6,252 nt of DNA. Origin: Gordoniibacillus chartarius (lineage in GTDB: Bacteria > Bacillota > Bacilli > Paenibacillales > NBRC-103111). The notes beneath the pieces were generated by a model. That model did no database searches and had not been told where the DNA came from. It saw only the letters and a program-made list of their open reading frames with translations. The stretch lies in assembly GCF_042432825.1 (NCBI RefSeq), contig NZ_JBHLWN010000013.1, forward strand, positions 1-6,252. Direction: 5' to 3'. The position numbers were made by a program, and so were the translations under genes. Shown here in pieces: positions 1 to 6,201 of the stretch; the stretch's first letter is position 1; each line of letters opens with the position of its first letter.

Positions 1-63
1 TTCCTCTTTTTTCATGCCGAAGAGACGGATACAACTGACTTAAATCACCGGACTTCTAAATAA
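1..63 (+). CDS. Possible C-terminal tail of an upstream gene (partial)
   Basis: Frame 1 is open from the window edge to a TAA at 61-63 and would encode about 20 residues ending in NHRTSK. That stop falls 19 nt before the TTG of the glycosyltransferase, a spacing that fits an operon. Frame 2 is also open, to a TAA at 41-43, so the reading frame of the true upstream gene cannot be fixed. Frame 3 closes at 36-38. No domain is recognisable in so short a tail. This is offered only as the likeliest explanation of the first 63 bases. Confidence 0.25.
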   Translation, partial: FLFFHAEETDTTDLNHRTSK

Positions 64-82
64 ATCGAAGTTTGAAGAAGTT

Positions 83-982
83 TTGCCCAAAGTAACTGTC
101 ATTATTCCGACCTATAACCAAAAATTTTACCTTCAGGAAGCTGTCGAAAGTGTTATGGCCCAAGATTATCCTAACTTGGAGATCCTTATTGCCGATGATT
201 GTTCTAATGATGGTACCGATAAGATGATGGAGCAGTTTTTGGGGGATCATAGAATTCGTTATATAAGACACGAAAAAAACTTTGGTACAGGTCTGAATAC
301 AAGGCATGTTCTCTACAACATGGTTAATGGCGAGTATGTTCTTGTTCTCAATCACGATGACTATCTAATTGATCGCGGATTCATTACCAAGGCTGCTCAA
401 CTGCTGCATTTTAACCCCAAACTATCCTTTGTCTGGGCAAATTGCAATATTTTGGACGTTAATAGCGGGCAAATGACGGCTACAAACCATAATTGTCCTG
501 CGGTAGTAGGAGGTCTTGAATATTTCACAAACTATGGGACTGGTGGCTATTACCACATTACCTCCGTACTAACGACAGTATTTAGGAGAGAAGATGCTGT
601 CAGAATGAATTGTTACTTCGAGGAATCGAAAGCGTTGGATTTATTCCTACATTTGAAATTAATGCTGACGGGGGACGTCGGCTTTATCAATGACCACGTT
701 GCAGTATATCGAATTCACGATGGAGGCATATCCCTCAATCTCCCGTCCGGGTTCGACCGGTCAACTATAAAAGAATTTCAAGCATTAAAATCAATTGCAC
801 ACGGTCTAGGAGTGTACGAAGGTCATTTAAACAATTGGTTAAGTAATCAAGTTTTCTCCTACTACCGCTGGAGATTCATCTCCTTGTGGGGGAAAAATCG
901 AAAGAAAACGGCTGTAGATCTCTTATTGGATATTAAGGATGATTATCCAATCGCTTATGAAGCTGTTCTGAATTCTATCTAG
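83..982 (+). CDS. Family 2 glycosyltransferase (GT-A fold)
   Basis: This 299-residue protein should transfer a sugar from a nucleotide-sugar donor to a growing glycan or to a protein on the cytoplasmic side. It opens directly with the canonical GT2 strand and loop, VTVIIPTYNQ (4-13). DDCSNDGT follows at 38-45 for nucleotide binding, with a HEKNFG segment at 63-68. The metal-binding region is LNHDDYL (89-95), where Asn-His-Asp replaces the usual Asp-x-Asp. The C-terminal part, with YRIHDGGIS near 209-217, is typical of GT2 enzymes. No membrane segment is visible. The TTG at 83 is chosen because the motif starts there and the frame upstream to the TAA at 41-43 offers no ATG, GTG or TTG. Its ribosome site is weak (GAAGAAG at 74-80, very close). 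It is followed 17 nt later by the aminotransferase. Donor and acceptor cannot be told from sequence. Confidence 0.9.
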   Translation: MPKVTVIIPTYNQKFYLQEAVESVMAQDYPNLEILIADDCSNDGTDKMMEQFLGDHRIRYIRHEKNFGTGLNTRHVLYNMVNGEYVLVLNHDDYLIDRGFITKAAQLLHFNPKLSFVWANCNILDVNSGQMTATNHNCPAVVGGLEYFTNYGTGGYYHITSVLTTVFRREDAVRMNCYFEESKALDLFLHLKLMLTGDVGFINDHVAVYRIHDGGISLNLPSGFDRSTIKEFQALKSIAHGLGVYEGHLNNWLSNQVFSYYRWRFISLWGKNRKKTAVDLLLDIKDDYPIAYEAVLNSI

Positions 983-987
983 GAAAT

Positions 988-993
988 GAGGGG
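988..993 (+). promoter_or_regulatory. Ribosome binding site for the VioA-like aminotransferase
   Basis: GAGGGG ends 6 nt before the TTG at 1000. The nearby ATG at 986-988 reaches a stop after five codons in a different frame, so the TTG is the real start. Confidence 0.7.
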
Positions 994-999
994 CACCTA

Positions 1000-2079
1000 T
1001 TGATTAATGTAACTCAAACTCACTTACCTGACCGCGATAAATTTAAAGCTTACGTTGATCAAATCTTTGATTCTGGTTGGCTTACGAATAATGGACAGTT
1101 TGTAAAGGAACTGCAATCAAAGTTAGCCCATTTCCTCGGTGTGAAAAACTTGTTACTGGTTAATAATGGAACTATTGCTTTGCAAGTTGCATACAAGCTG
1201 CTGGGCTTAAAAGGTGACGTTCTAACGACACCGTTTTCTTTCGTGGCTACTACGAGTTCTTTAGTCTGGGAAGGGATTAACCCGATCTTTGTGGATATTA
1301 ATGAACAAACATTTAACTTAGATCCCAGGTTAATTGAGCAGAATATAACCTCTAGTACAACAGGCATTGTTGCGACTCATGTTTATGGAAATGCTTGTGA
1401 GGTCGAACAGATTGAGAATATTGCTCGTAAGCATAATCTTAAAGTGGTTTATGATGCGGCACATGCTTTCGGCGTAAATTATAAAGGAAAAAGTCTGTTA
1501 AGCTTTGGGGATATATCCACAATTAGTTTCCATAGCACAAAGCTCTTCCACACCATTGAAGGAGGAGCGCTGATCATTAAAGACGACGAGCTGTTTGATA
1601 AGGCTAAGCGTATGATCAATTTTGGAATTGCCTCACAAACCTATCAATCCGGTGTGGGGATAAATGCCAAAATGAATGAATTCTCTGCGGCTATGGGGCT
1701 TTGTATGCTGGATGAACTAGAAGAGATTCATGAGGGGCGTGAGACGGTTTATAATCGTTACATGGATGCATTCAGAAGCGCTCCCCGGATCTCATTTCAA
1801 AAACATAACCCGGATTGTAACCGGAATTATGCTTATTTTCCGGTTTTGTTAGAAAATGAAGAAGTTCTCCTGCGAGTTGTAAAAGAATTAAATGAGCGAG
1901 GGATTGCTCCGAGGAGGTATTTTTATCCTTCTTTAAATCATTTGGATTATATCCCTGACCAGTCAGGAGTGGATATTGCTGAGAATATTGCAAGGAGAAT
2001 ACTCTGTTTGCCGATGTTCGATAGTTTAGATGAAGATACGCAACGGAAGATAATTGACGTAGTTGTTACGTACACTTAA
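1000..2079 (+). CDS. PLP-dependent nucleotide-sugar aminotransferase, VioA-like (DegT/DnrJ/EryC1/StrS family)
   Basis: This 359-residue enzyme should move an amino group from glutamate to a 4-keto-6-deoxy nucleotide sugar. The opening (MINVT, then GWLTNNGQF at 26-34), NNGTIAL at 55-61 and TTPFSFVAT at 76-84 resemble, from memory, E. coli VioA, which makes dTDP-4-amino-4,6-dideoxy-D-glucose (Qui4N). PLP-site elements are complete: N56-G57-T58 for the phosphate, D152 in YDAAHAFG for the pyridine nitrogen, and K181 in SFHSTKLFHTIEGG for the Schiff base. NAKMNEFSAAMGL (about 222-234) is the usual substrate-side motif, and the length is normal. The start is TTG with a good ribosome site. It lies between the glycosyltransferase and the sulfotransferase, and the sulfotransferase start follows its stop by 25 nt. 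The family is certain. The VioA-type product is an inference, since related transaminases act at C3 or C4 of several sugars. RmlA/RmlB-type enzymes for the dTDP-sugar precursor are not in this window. Confidence 0.9.
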   Translation: MINVTQTHLPDRDKFKAYVDQIFDSGWLTNNGQFVKELQSKLAHFLGVKNLLLVNNGTIALQVAYKLLGLKGDVLTTPFSFVATTSSLVWEGINPIFVDINEQTFNLDPRLIEQNITSSTTGIVATHVYGNACEVEQIENIARKHNLKVVYDAAHAFGVNYKGKSLLSFGDISTISFHSTKLFHTIEGGALIIKDDELFDKAKRMINFGIASQTYQSGVGINAKMNEFSAAMGLCMLDELEEIHEGRETVYNRYMDAFRSAPRISFQKHNPDCNRNYAYFPVLLENEEVLLRVVKELNERGIAPRRYFYPSLNHLDYIPDQSGVDIAENIARRILCLPMFDSLDEDTQRKIIDVVVTYT

Positions 2080-2091
2080 ACGGTTCTTGTC

Positions 2092-2097
2092 AGGAGG
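2092..2097 (+). promoter_or_regulatory. Strong Shine-Dalgarno that fixes the sulfotransferase start
   Basis: A perfect AGGAGG ends 7 nt before the TTG at 2105-2107. It lies inside the longer open frame that begins with a TTG at 2063, so the start belongs at 2105 and the two genes do not overlap. Confidence 0.85.
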
Positions 2098-2104
2098 AAA
2101 GAGC

Positions 2105-2920
2105 TTGTCTTATTCCAAAATCATTTCTATTCATGGCGTTCCTCGCTCAGGAACCTCATGGTTGGGGCAGATAATTGATAGTTGTCCGGATGTCCGGTAC
2201 AAATACCAACCATTATTTTCTTATGCATTTAAGGACCGTCTATGGGTAAGAAGTAGTGATGAAGAAATTGAACGATTCTTTCGAGAGTTGTATGAACATT
2301 CGGACGATTTTCTTGATCAAAAAGAACAAGTGAGGCACGGCTCATACCCTAGGTTTTATCAAAAACAGGAAAATCCGACTTTTTTGGCGCTGAAGGAAGT
2401 TAGATATCACTATCTGATGCCCAGGCTTCTCCAGAGTCAAGAGGGCATCAAAATTGTTGCAATTGTAAGGAATCCTTGTGGCGTACTCAACTCTTGGAAA
2501 AATGCACCGAAGGAATTTCTCCATAATTGGGATTTTAATGAGGAGTGGAGGTTCGCTCAGAGTAAGAATCAGTTTCGTCCAGAAGAGTATTTTGGATTTC
2601 ATAAGTGGATTGAATATACCAAGATGGTTATGGAACTTGAAAAGACATACCCCGAGCGCTGCAAACTTGTGCGCTATGAGGAGCTAGTAATGGACCCGGA
2701 GAAGAGTTCACGAAATATATTTAGTTTCTGTGGGCTAGATTGGTCTCAGCAAACAGAAAAATTTCTCCAGATCTCAACCTCTGTCACTGTTGCTGATACT
2801 TACAGCGTTTTTCGTGAGAAAAAAGACGTTGATGATTGGCGGGCGAGCTTGCCAGATAAAGTTGTTCAAGCAGTGTATAATGAGTTAAAAAATACAGAAT
2901 TTGAAAAATTCCTAAACTAA
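2105..2920 (+). CDS. PAPS-dependent sulfotransferase
   Basis: This 271-residue protein should transfer sulfate from 3'-phosphoadenylylsulfate (PAPS) to a hydroxyl or amine, most likely on a sugar given its setting. The 5'-phosphosulfate-binding loop is GVPRSGTSWL (11-20). The 3'-phosphate-binding segment is VRNPCGVLNSW (121-131), with R122 and S130 in the expected positions. VRYEELVMDPE (189-199) and DDWRASLP (243-250) are also typical of the Sulfotransfer_1/3 group. No signal peptide or membrane segment is seen, so it should be cytoplasmic, where PAPS is made. The TTG at 2105 is preferred over the longer TTG at 2063 because a perfect AGGAGG sits 7 nt upstream and homologues begin close to the loop motif. 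The next gene, 13 nt downstream, is the APS kinase that makes its donor. The acceptor is unknown. Confidence 0.9.
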   Translation: MSYSKIISIHGVPRSGTSWLGQIIDSCPDVRYKYQPLFSYAFKDRLWVRSSDEEIERFFRELYEHSDDFLDQKEQVRHGSYPRFYQKQENPTFLALKEVRYHYLMPRLLQSQEGIKIVAIVRNPCGVLNSWKNAPKEFLHNWDFNEEWRFAQSKNQFRPEEYFGFHKWIEYTKMVMELEKTYPERCKLVRYEELVMDPEKSSRNIFSFCGLDWSQQTEKFLQISTSVTVADTYSVFREKKDVDDWRASLPDKVVQAVYNELKNTEFEKFLN

Positions 2921-2924
2921 AGGA
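2919..2924 (+). promoter_or_regulatory. Ribosome binding site for the APS kinase
   Basis: AAAGGA begins at the last bases of the sulfotransferase stop codon and ends 9 nt before the TTG at 2934. This suggests translational coupling of the two sulfation genes. Confidence 0.6.
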
Positions 2925-2933
2925 CAGATTCCT

Positions 2934-3533
2934 TTGAGTAACAATAAAGTCATACAATGGCATTTCAGTAAAATAACAAAAACCGACCGGCAGCGAATGA
3001 ATGGTCATAAAAGTTGCGTTATTTGGTTTACCGGATTATCGGGCTCAGGTAAATCAACATTAGCAACTGAACTGGAGGCAGCTTTATTCAATATGGGAAT
3101 CAGATCGTATGTTTTGGATGGAGATAACATACGACACGGACTAAATAAAAATTTAGGCTTTTCATCCGAAGATCGGAAAGAAAACATCCGAAGAATTGGT
3201 GAAGTTTCCAAGCTGTTTGTTGATGCAGGGTTGATTACTCTTTCGGCGTTTATCTCTCCTTACCGTGAAGATCGAGAAAACGTAAGGGCATTGTTTTCAA
3301 CTAATGAGTTTGTCGAGGTTTACGTAAAATGCTCAATTGAGGAATGTGAACGTCGAGATCCTAAAGGCCTTTACGCAAAGGCGCGTAACGGATATATTAA
3401 GGAATTCACGGGTATTACTGCGCCATATGAAGAACCGGTAAAGCCTGAAATTATTGTTGAAACTGATACACAATCAATAGAAGACTGCATTCAAAGCATT
3501 ATGAATTTTCTAAAAAACAATGAGTTAATATAA
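2934..3533 (+). CDS. cysC: Adenylylsulfate (APS) kinase
   Basis: This 199-residue enzyme phosphorylates adenylylsulfate (APS) with ATP to give PAPS. All family landmarks are present. The Walker A loop is GLSGSGKS (34-41). DGDNIRHGLN lies at 62-71, FSSEDRKENIRRIGEV at 76-91 and FISPYREDRENVR at 106-118. DPKGLYAKAR follows at 142-151 and FTGITAPYEEP at 158-168. S108 in ISPY matches the position of the serine phosphorylated in E. coli CysC. The length is standard, with no fused sulfurylase domain. The start is TTG, 13 nt after the sulfotransferase stop, with AAAGGA upstream. It is the last gene before a strong terminator. Its place here rather than beside cysD/cysN/sat or cysH argues for supplying PAPS to the adjacent sulfotransferase rather than for assimilating sulfur into cysteine. 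That reading is an inference. APS itself must come from an ATP sulfurylase elsewhere. Confidence 0.96.
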   Translation: MSNNKVIQWHFSKITKTDRQRMNGHKSCVIWFTGLSGSGKSTLATELEAALFNMGIRSYVLDGDNIRHGLNKNLGFSSEDRKENIRRIGEVSKLFVDAGLITLSAFISPYREDRENVRALFSTNEFVEVYVKCSIEECERRDPKGLYAKARNGYIKEFTGITAPYEEPVKPEIIVETDTQSIEDCIQSIMNFLKNNELI

Positions 3534-3541
3534 AATATATT

Positions 3542-3570
3542 GTAGGAGTTGGGGTGCAACTCCTACTTTT
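3542..3570 (+). terminator. Rho-independent terminator closing the sulfation operon
   Basis: A perfect 10-bp stem (GTAGGAGTTG at 3542-3551 pairing with CAACTCCTAC at 3557-3566) with a 5-nt GGGTG loop is followed by TTTT (3567-3570). It lies just 8 nt after the cysC stop. On the minus strand the stem is followed by an AT-rich run (AATATATTTTA), so it may also stop transcription of the convergent WbqC-family gene that ends at 3608. Confidence 0.88.
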
Positions 3571-3607
3571 GGTATTCTGGGAGGGCTTAATCAAAACCTT
3601 CATAATT

Positions 3608-4315
3608 CTATACCAATTCGTACTGTTCAAGAAAGAGTTTTATGTCCGCAACTCCATTGAACATTAGAACATCAATGATCGATAAATTTGGTATAAACTT
3701 ATTGTTAAACTGTTTGTACACAATGGGAGCCATTTTAATAAAATTTAATTCAATCGAATGATTTTCGAAGTTTGCTTTACTATATAAATCTGTACCCCCA
3801 ATTGCATTAATGTAACATTCTGCCCCTAAAATCTTGTTAATTGCAATAACCCTTTCTTCTCCTTTAAGCTCGTTTAAATGAGGCGAGTTCAGATGGGAAG
3901 AGATTTTTATTATTGTGTCTATCCCCAAGTATTTACAAATCATTGTGATGGAATTCGTGATGAAAGGAGAGACTTTTAGTTCGTCAGAGGACATGATCTC
4001 TGCGATAAGAGGATAAACTTGTCTGAAGAACGGTGCTCTGGCATAGTTGGCTTTAATCGTTGTAAGAAACTTGGTTTTCTCTTCTTCAAATCGTTCAGAG
4101 AACGATTTTTGATTAATATTATCGAAAGTTGAACCTGTTTTGATGCCAAAAGTGAACAAATGTTCTTGATCTCTAACCAATATTTTATTCCGATTTATCC
4201 AGCCGCCTTTAATGTATTGAACGTCATCATAAACAACGTAAACGTTGACTGCTTGAATTAGCTGGAAGTAACCGAGGTACGGGAACAAATATGGCTGCAT
4301 GATAGCGCATTTCAT
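3608..4315 (-). CDS. WbqC-family protein
   Basis: This 235-residue protein belongs to the WbqC-like family, found in O-antigen and other glycan clusters. A role in attaching an amino acid or acyl group to an amino sugar has been suggested, but the reaction is not firmly established. The signature MQPYLFPYLGYFQLI lies at 6-20. YDDVQYIKGGWINRN follows at 29-43, GGTDLY at 173-178 and the C-terminal FIPNLSIIDVLMFNG at 207-221. Length is normal for the family and no membrane segment is seen. The open frame could begin at a GTG at 4330, but that codon is inside the AGAGGTG ribosome site. The ATG at 4315 gives the family's usual opening (MK.AIMQPY), with the site 12 nt upstream. It is convergent with block A and divergent from the DegT-like gene. 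Family membership is clear; the function is open. Confidence 0.88.
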   Translation of the reverse strand: MKCAIMQPYLFPYLGYFQLIQAVNVYVVYDDVQYIKGGWINRNKILVRDQEHLFTFGIKTGSTFDNINQKSFSERFEEEKTKFLTTIKANYARAPFFRQVYPLIAEIMSSDELKVSPFITNSITMICKYLGIDTIIKISSHLNSPHLNELKGEERVIAINKILGAECYINAIGGTDLYSKANFENHSIELNFIKMAPIVYKQFNNKFIPNLSIIDVLMFNGVADIKLFLEQYELV

Positions 4316-4327
4316 ATATTTAAGTAG

Positions 4328-4334
4328 CACCTCT
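4328..4334 (-). promoter_or_regulatory. Ribosome binding site for the WbqC-family gene
   Basis: On the minus strand AGAGGTG precedes the ATG at 4315 by 12 nt, a slightly long gap. Its GTG is the nominal longer start at 4330, which has no ribosome site of its own. Confidence 0.5.
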
Positions 4335-4357
4335 GATTTGCTATTGTTAAAGCAATC
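4335..4357. repeat. Imperfect inverted repeat in the divergent intergenic region
   Basis: GATTTGCT (4335-4342) pairs with AGCAATC (4351-4357), with one unpaired T and an 8-nt AT-rich loop. It sits directly upstream of the WbqC ribosome site, so it could be an operator or a 5'-leader hairpin for that gene. No U-tract makes it a convincing terminator. Confidence 0.45.
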
Positions 4358-4375
4358 TTACAACATTTTTCTAAT
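4347..4375 (+). promoter_or_regulatory. Possible promoter for the DegT-like/TPR gene pair
   Basis: TTAAAG (4347-4352) as -35, a 17-nt spacer and TCTAAT (4370-4375, five of six matches to TATAAT) as -10 make a weak sigma-A-type candidate. Transcription would start near 4382. The -35 is poor. The -10 overlaps the left arm of the inverted repeat at 4371-4386. Confidence 0.3.
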
Positions 4376-4386
4376 GTTTGCATTAG
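4371..4386. repeat. Perfect 6-bp inverted repeat, operator-like
   Basis: CTAATG and CATTAG are exact reverse complements separated by TTTG. The element sits in the middle of the 121-bp region between divergent genes, on the possible -10 and start site of the plus-strand promoter. A repressor site is one reading. Chance in AT-rich DNA is another. Confidence 0.4.
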
Positions 4387-4420
4387 TCACTTCCTGTCAT
4401 GAAATATATTGAAGGGTTGA

Positions 4421-4428
4421 AAGGAGGG
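4421..4428 (+). promoter_or_regulatory. Strong Shine-Dalgarno for the DegT-like gene
   Basis: AAGGAGGG ends 8 nt before the TTG at 4437. The only nearby ATG (4399) is out of frame and its frame closes after 17 codons, so the TTG is the start. Confidence 0.85.
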
Positions 4429-4436
4429 AATAGGGT

Positions 4437-5384
4437 TTGCAAAAAGAAATAGGGGGATATTTTGAATTGGAGTTGGACACAAGATGTGAATATTATCAGA
4501 ATGCAATCTCCTTAAATAACGCTCGGATGTGTCTGTATTATATCCTAAAAAATCGAAATTACCGAAAAATCTATATTCCATATTACATATGCGATTCGAT
4601 TCTAGAACCGATTACGAAATTGGGTGTCGCTATCGAATTTTATCGTATTGATGAAACCTTTCTTCCTCATTTCGATGGTAAGATTAAAAGCGATGAATGC
4701 ATGCTGTATGTAAATTACTTTGGAGTTTGTGATACTAACGTGTCTCTGGTTATCGAAAGGTATCGCAACGTCATTATAGACAATACACAGGCATTCTTCA
4801 GTAGACCTCAAGACGGAGTTGACACTTTTTATTCAGCTAGAAAATTTTTCGGGGTAGCGGATGGGGGGTATTTAATCTCAAATATCGTCCCCCCAGATAC
4901 CTTAGAATCAGATGTCTCATTTGAGAGATATAGATATGTATTAGGCCGAATTGATACGAATGCAAGCGAACATTACTTGGATTTCTTGAAGAATGAAGAT
5001 AGTATGAGTAACATTGAACCCAAATACATGTCAAAATTAACCAAGAGAATATTGGCCAGCATTGATTATACGAGAGTGCAAACTGTCAGAAATAGAAACT
5101 TCAATTTTCTACATGAGCATCTTAAAGAAACCAACGAAATTCTGTGCAAATTAGAACAAGTTAACGGACCGATGGTATATCCCTATATGACTTCAAAGAC
5201 TGGGATGAGGCAACGGCTAATTGAAAACAAAATATTCGTAGCCACATACTGGAAGGAGGTTTCTGGAAGAATACAAACAAATTGGTATGAGGCGAAACTA
5301 GTCAACAACTTGCTCCCGTTACCAATAGATCAGCGTTATGACATTCGAGATATGCAGCGGATAGTTCAACTTATTCTAAACTAA
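4437..5384 (+). CDS. Divergent DegT-like PLP aminotransferase-fold protein
   Basis: This 315-residue protein has the layout of the aminotransferase I fold seen in sugar transaminases, but with altered motifs. LNNAR (26-30) stands where the phosphate-binding glycine loop would be. YIPYYICDSIL (46-56) follows. IIDNTQAFF (113-121) supplies D115 for the pyridine nitrogen, and TFYSARKFFGVADGGYL (130-146) supplies K136 as the likely Schiff-base lysine. It is shorter than the VioA-like protein in this window (359 residues). Similar proteins, as I recall them, occur beside WbqC genes in glycan clusters. The plus-strand gene here diverges from just such a gene. The start is TTG behind a very strong AAGGAGGG. 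It is followed 22 nt later by the TPR gene. The key Asp and Lys argue that it binds PLP; the substrate and whether it transaminates are unknown. Confidence 0.7.
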   Translation: MQKEIGGYFELELDTRCEYYQNAISLNNARMCLYYILKNRNYRKIYIPYYICDSILEPITKLGVAIEFYRIDETFLPHFDGKIKSDECMLYVNYFGVCDTNVSLVIERYRNVIIDNTQAFFSRPQDGVDTFYSARKFFGVADGGYLISNIVPPDTLESDVSFERYRYVLGRIDTNASEHYLDFLKNEDSMSNIEPKYMSKLTKRILASIDYTRVQTVRNRNFNFLHEHLKETNEILCKLEQVNGPMVYPYMTSKTGMRQRLIENKIFVATYWKEVSGRIQTNWYEAKLVNNLLPLPIDQRYDIRDMQRIVQLILN

Positions 5385-5394
5385 AAGTATGGTC

Positions 5395-5401
5395 AGGGAG
5401 G
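5395..5401 (+). promoter_or_regulatory. Shine-Dalgarno that fixes the TPR protein start
   Basis: AGGGAGG ends 5 nt before the ATG at 5407. It lies inside the longer frame that opens with an ATG at 5389, which has no ribosome site, so 5407 is the start. Confidence 0.8.
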
Positions 5402-5406
5402 ACGAA

Positions 5407-6201
5407 ATGACAAATCACATAATTAATTCGACAAAGGAAATTAAACAAAAGATAGAGAACATGGTTAATATTGGTGACTTTGGAAACGCAATGCAATTTA
5501 TTAATTCCTATAAAACCGTTATGATTGATGATCCAGAAATATATTCAATTGAATCGATTGCCTACTATCAAAAGGGGGATATAGCAAATGCGGTTTTGGC
5601 TTTAAAGAAGGGACTAATTGCAGACCACACCGGTTTTGACAATTTATACAATATGGGGATTATACTGTATCAACAAAATTTCTTGGGAGCGGCAAAGAAA
5701 TTCTTGCAGCTATCAAGGGTTTCCAAGTATAGAAACGAAGTATTGAAATTAATTGAGGATACATTGCATAAAATTGAAATAGCAATACAAGAAGGACAGT
5801 CTCAAAAGCAATATGAAGAACAGCATGATTTTATAATACATTTATTAGAGGAAATGGAAAAGGGTGAAGAGAAATACCTTCCCTTCAATATTGATTTATC
5901 AGCAATAAGGGCAAGAAAATTGCCTGTGGAAATAGGAAATTACGTTAATACAGCACATAATAAAAAGGAAATATTACTTTATTTAGAACAAATTGAAGCG
6001 ATGTACAACTCCCTGAGTGATGCTGAATCAAAGTCGCTGTTAGTAAAGCTGTTGGCATACAAACTTCTCGGGAATTTAAAGATCGAGCTGCCAAGAAATA
6101 AACCGGAGTTCTGGGGTAATCGGCAGTTGGCAAGAGAATGTATATGTTCCGTGGAGACCATTAGAACTAACTATTTAGACTGGGAATTAAATTTATCCTG
6201 A
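5407..6201 (+). CDS. TPR-repeat protein, probable truncated TPR/FkbM-methyltransferase
   Basis: This 264-residue protein starts with about 125 residues of TPR-like helix pairs: one near 14-36, DPEIYSIESIAYYQKGDIANAV at about 42-63, and FDNLYNMGIILYQQNFLGAAKKFL at about 77-100. A charged, coiled-coil-prone linker follows (about 115-155, rich in E, K and Q). The last 75 residues include EAMYNSLSDAESKSLLVKLLAY (197-218), ELPRNKPEFW (227-236) and TIRTNYLDWELNL (251-263). They resemble, from memory, the segment that precedes the methyltransferase domain in TPR/FkbM-type proteins of glycan clusters. No SAM-binding Gly-rich motif is present; the protein stops at NLS. It is therefore either a stand-alone accessory protein or the stump of a longer gene. 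No signal peptide is seen. It is very AT-rich and follows the DegT-like gene by 22 nt. The TPR call is firm; the truncation is an inference. Confidence 0.65.
   Translation: MTNHIINSTKEIKQKIENMVNIGDFGNAMQFINSYKTVMIDDPEIYSIESIAYYQKGDIANAVLALKKGLIADHTGFDNLYNMGIILYQQNFLGAAKKFLQLSRVSKYRNEVLKLIEDTLHKIEIAIQEGQSQKQYEEQHDFIIHLLEEMEKGEEKYLPFNIDLSAIRARKLPVEIGNYVNTAHNKKEILLYLEQIEAMYNSLSDAESKSLLVKLLAYKLLGNLKIELPRNKPEFWGNRQLARECICSVETIRTNYLDWELNLS

Noticed and set aside
1..20. T-rich run at the window start as a terminator tail for an upstream gene
   Set aside because: The bases that would form a stem are outside the window, and the run is broken by C residues.
2063..2104. Longer start (TTG at 2063) for the sulfotransferase, overlapping the aminotransferase by 17 nt
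   Set aside because: No ribosome site precedes it, while a perfect AGGAGG sits within this stretch 7 nt before the in-frame TTG at 2105.
2342..2687. Overlapping open frames on both strands inside the sulfotransferase
   Set aside because: No ribosome sites and no recognisable motifs; the sulfotransferase frame carries continuous family motifs.
4316..4330. Longer GTG start (4330) for the WbqC-family gene
   Set aside because: The GTG is part of AGAGGTG, the probable ribosome site, and the ATG at 4315 matches the family's usual N-terminus.
4399..4452. Small ORF starting at ATG 4399
   Set aside because: Only 17 codons, no ribosome site, and it runs across the strong site and start of the DegT-like gene in another frame.
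5389..5406. Longer ATG start (5389) for the TPR protein
   Set aside because: This extension encodes the Shine-Dalgarno AGGGAGG of the ATG at 5407 and has no ribosome site of its own.
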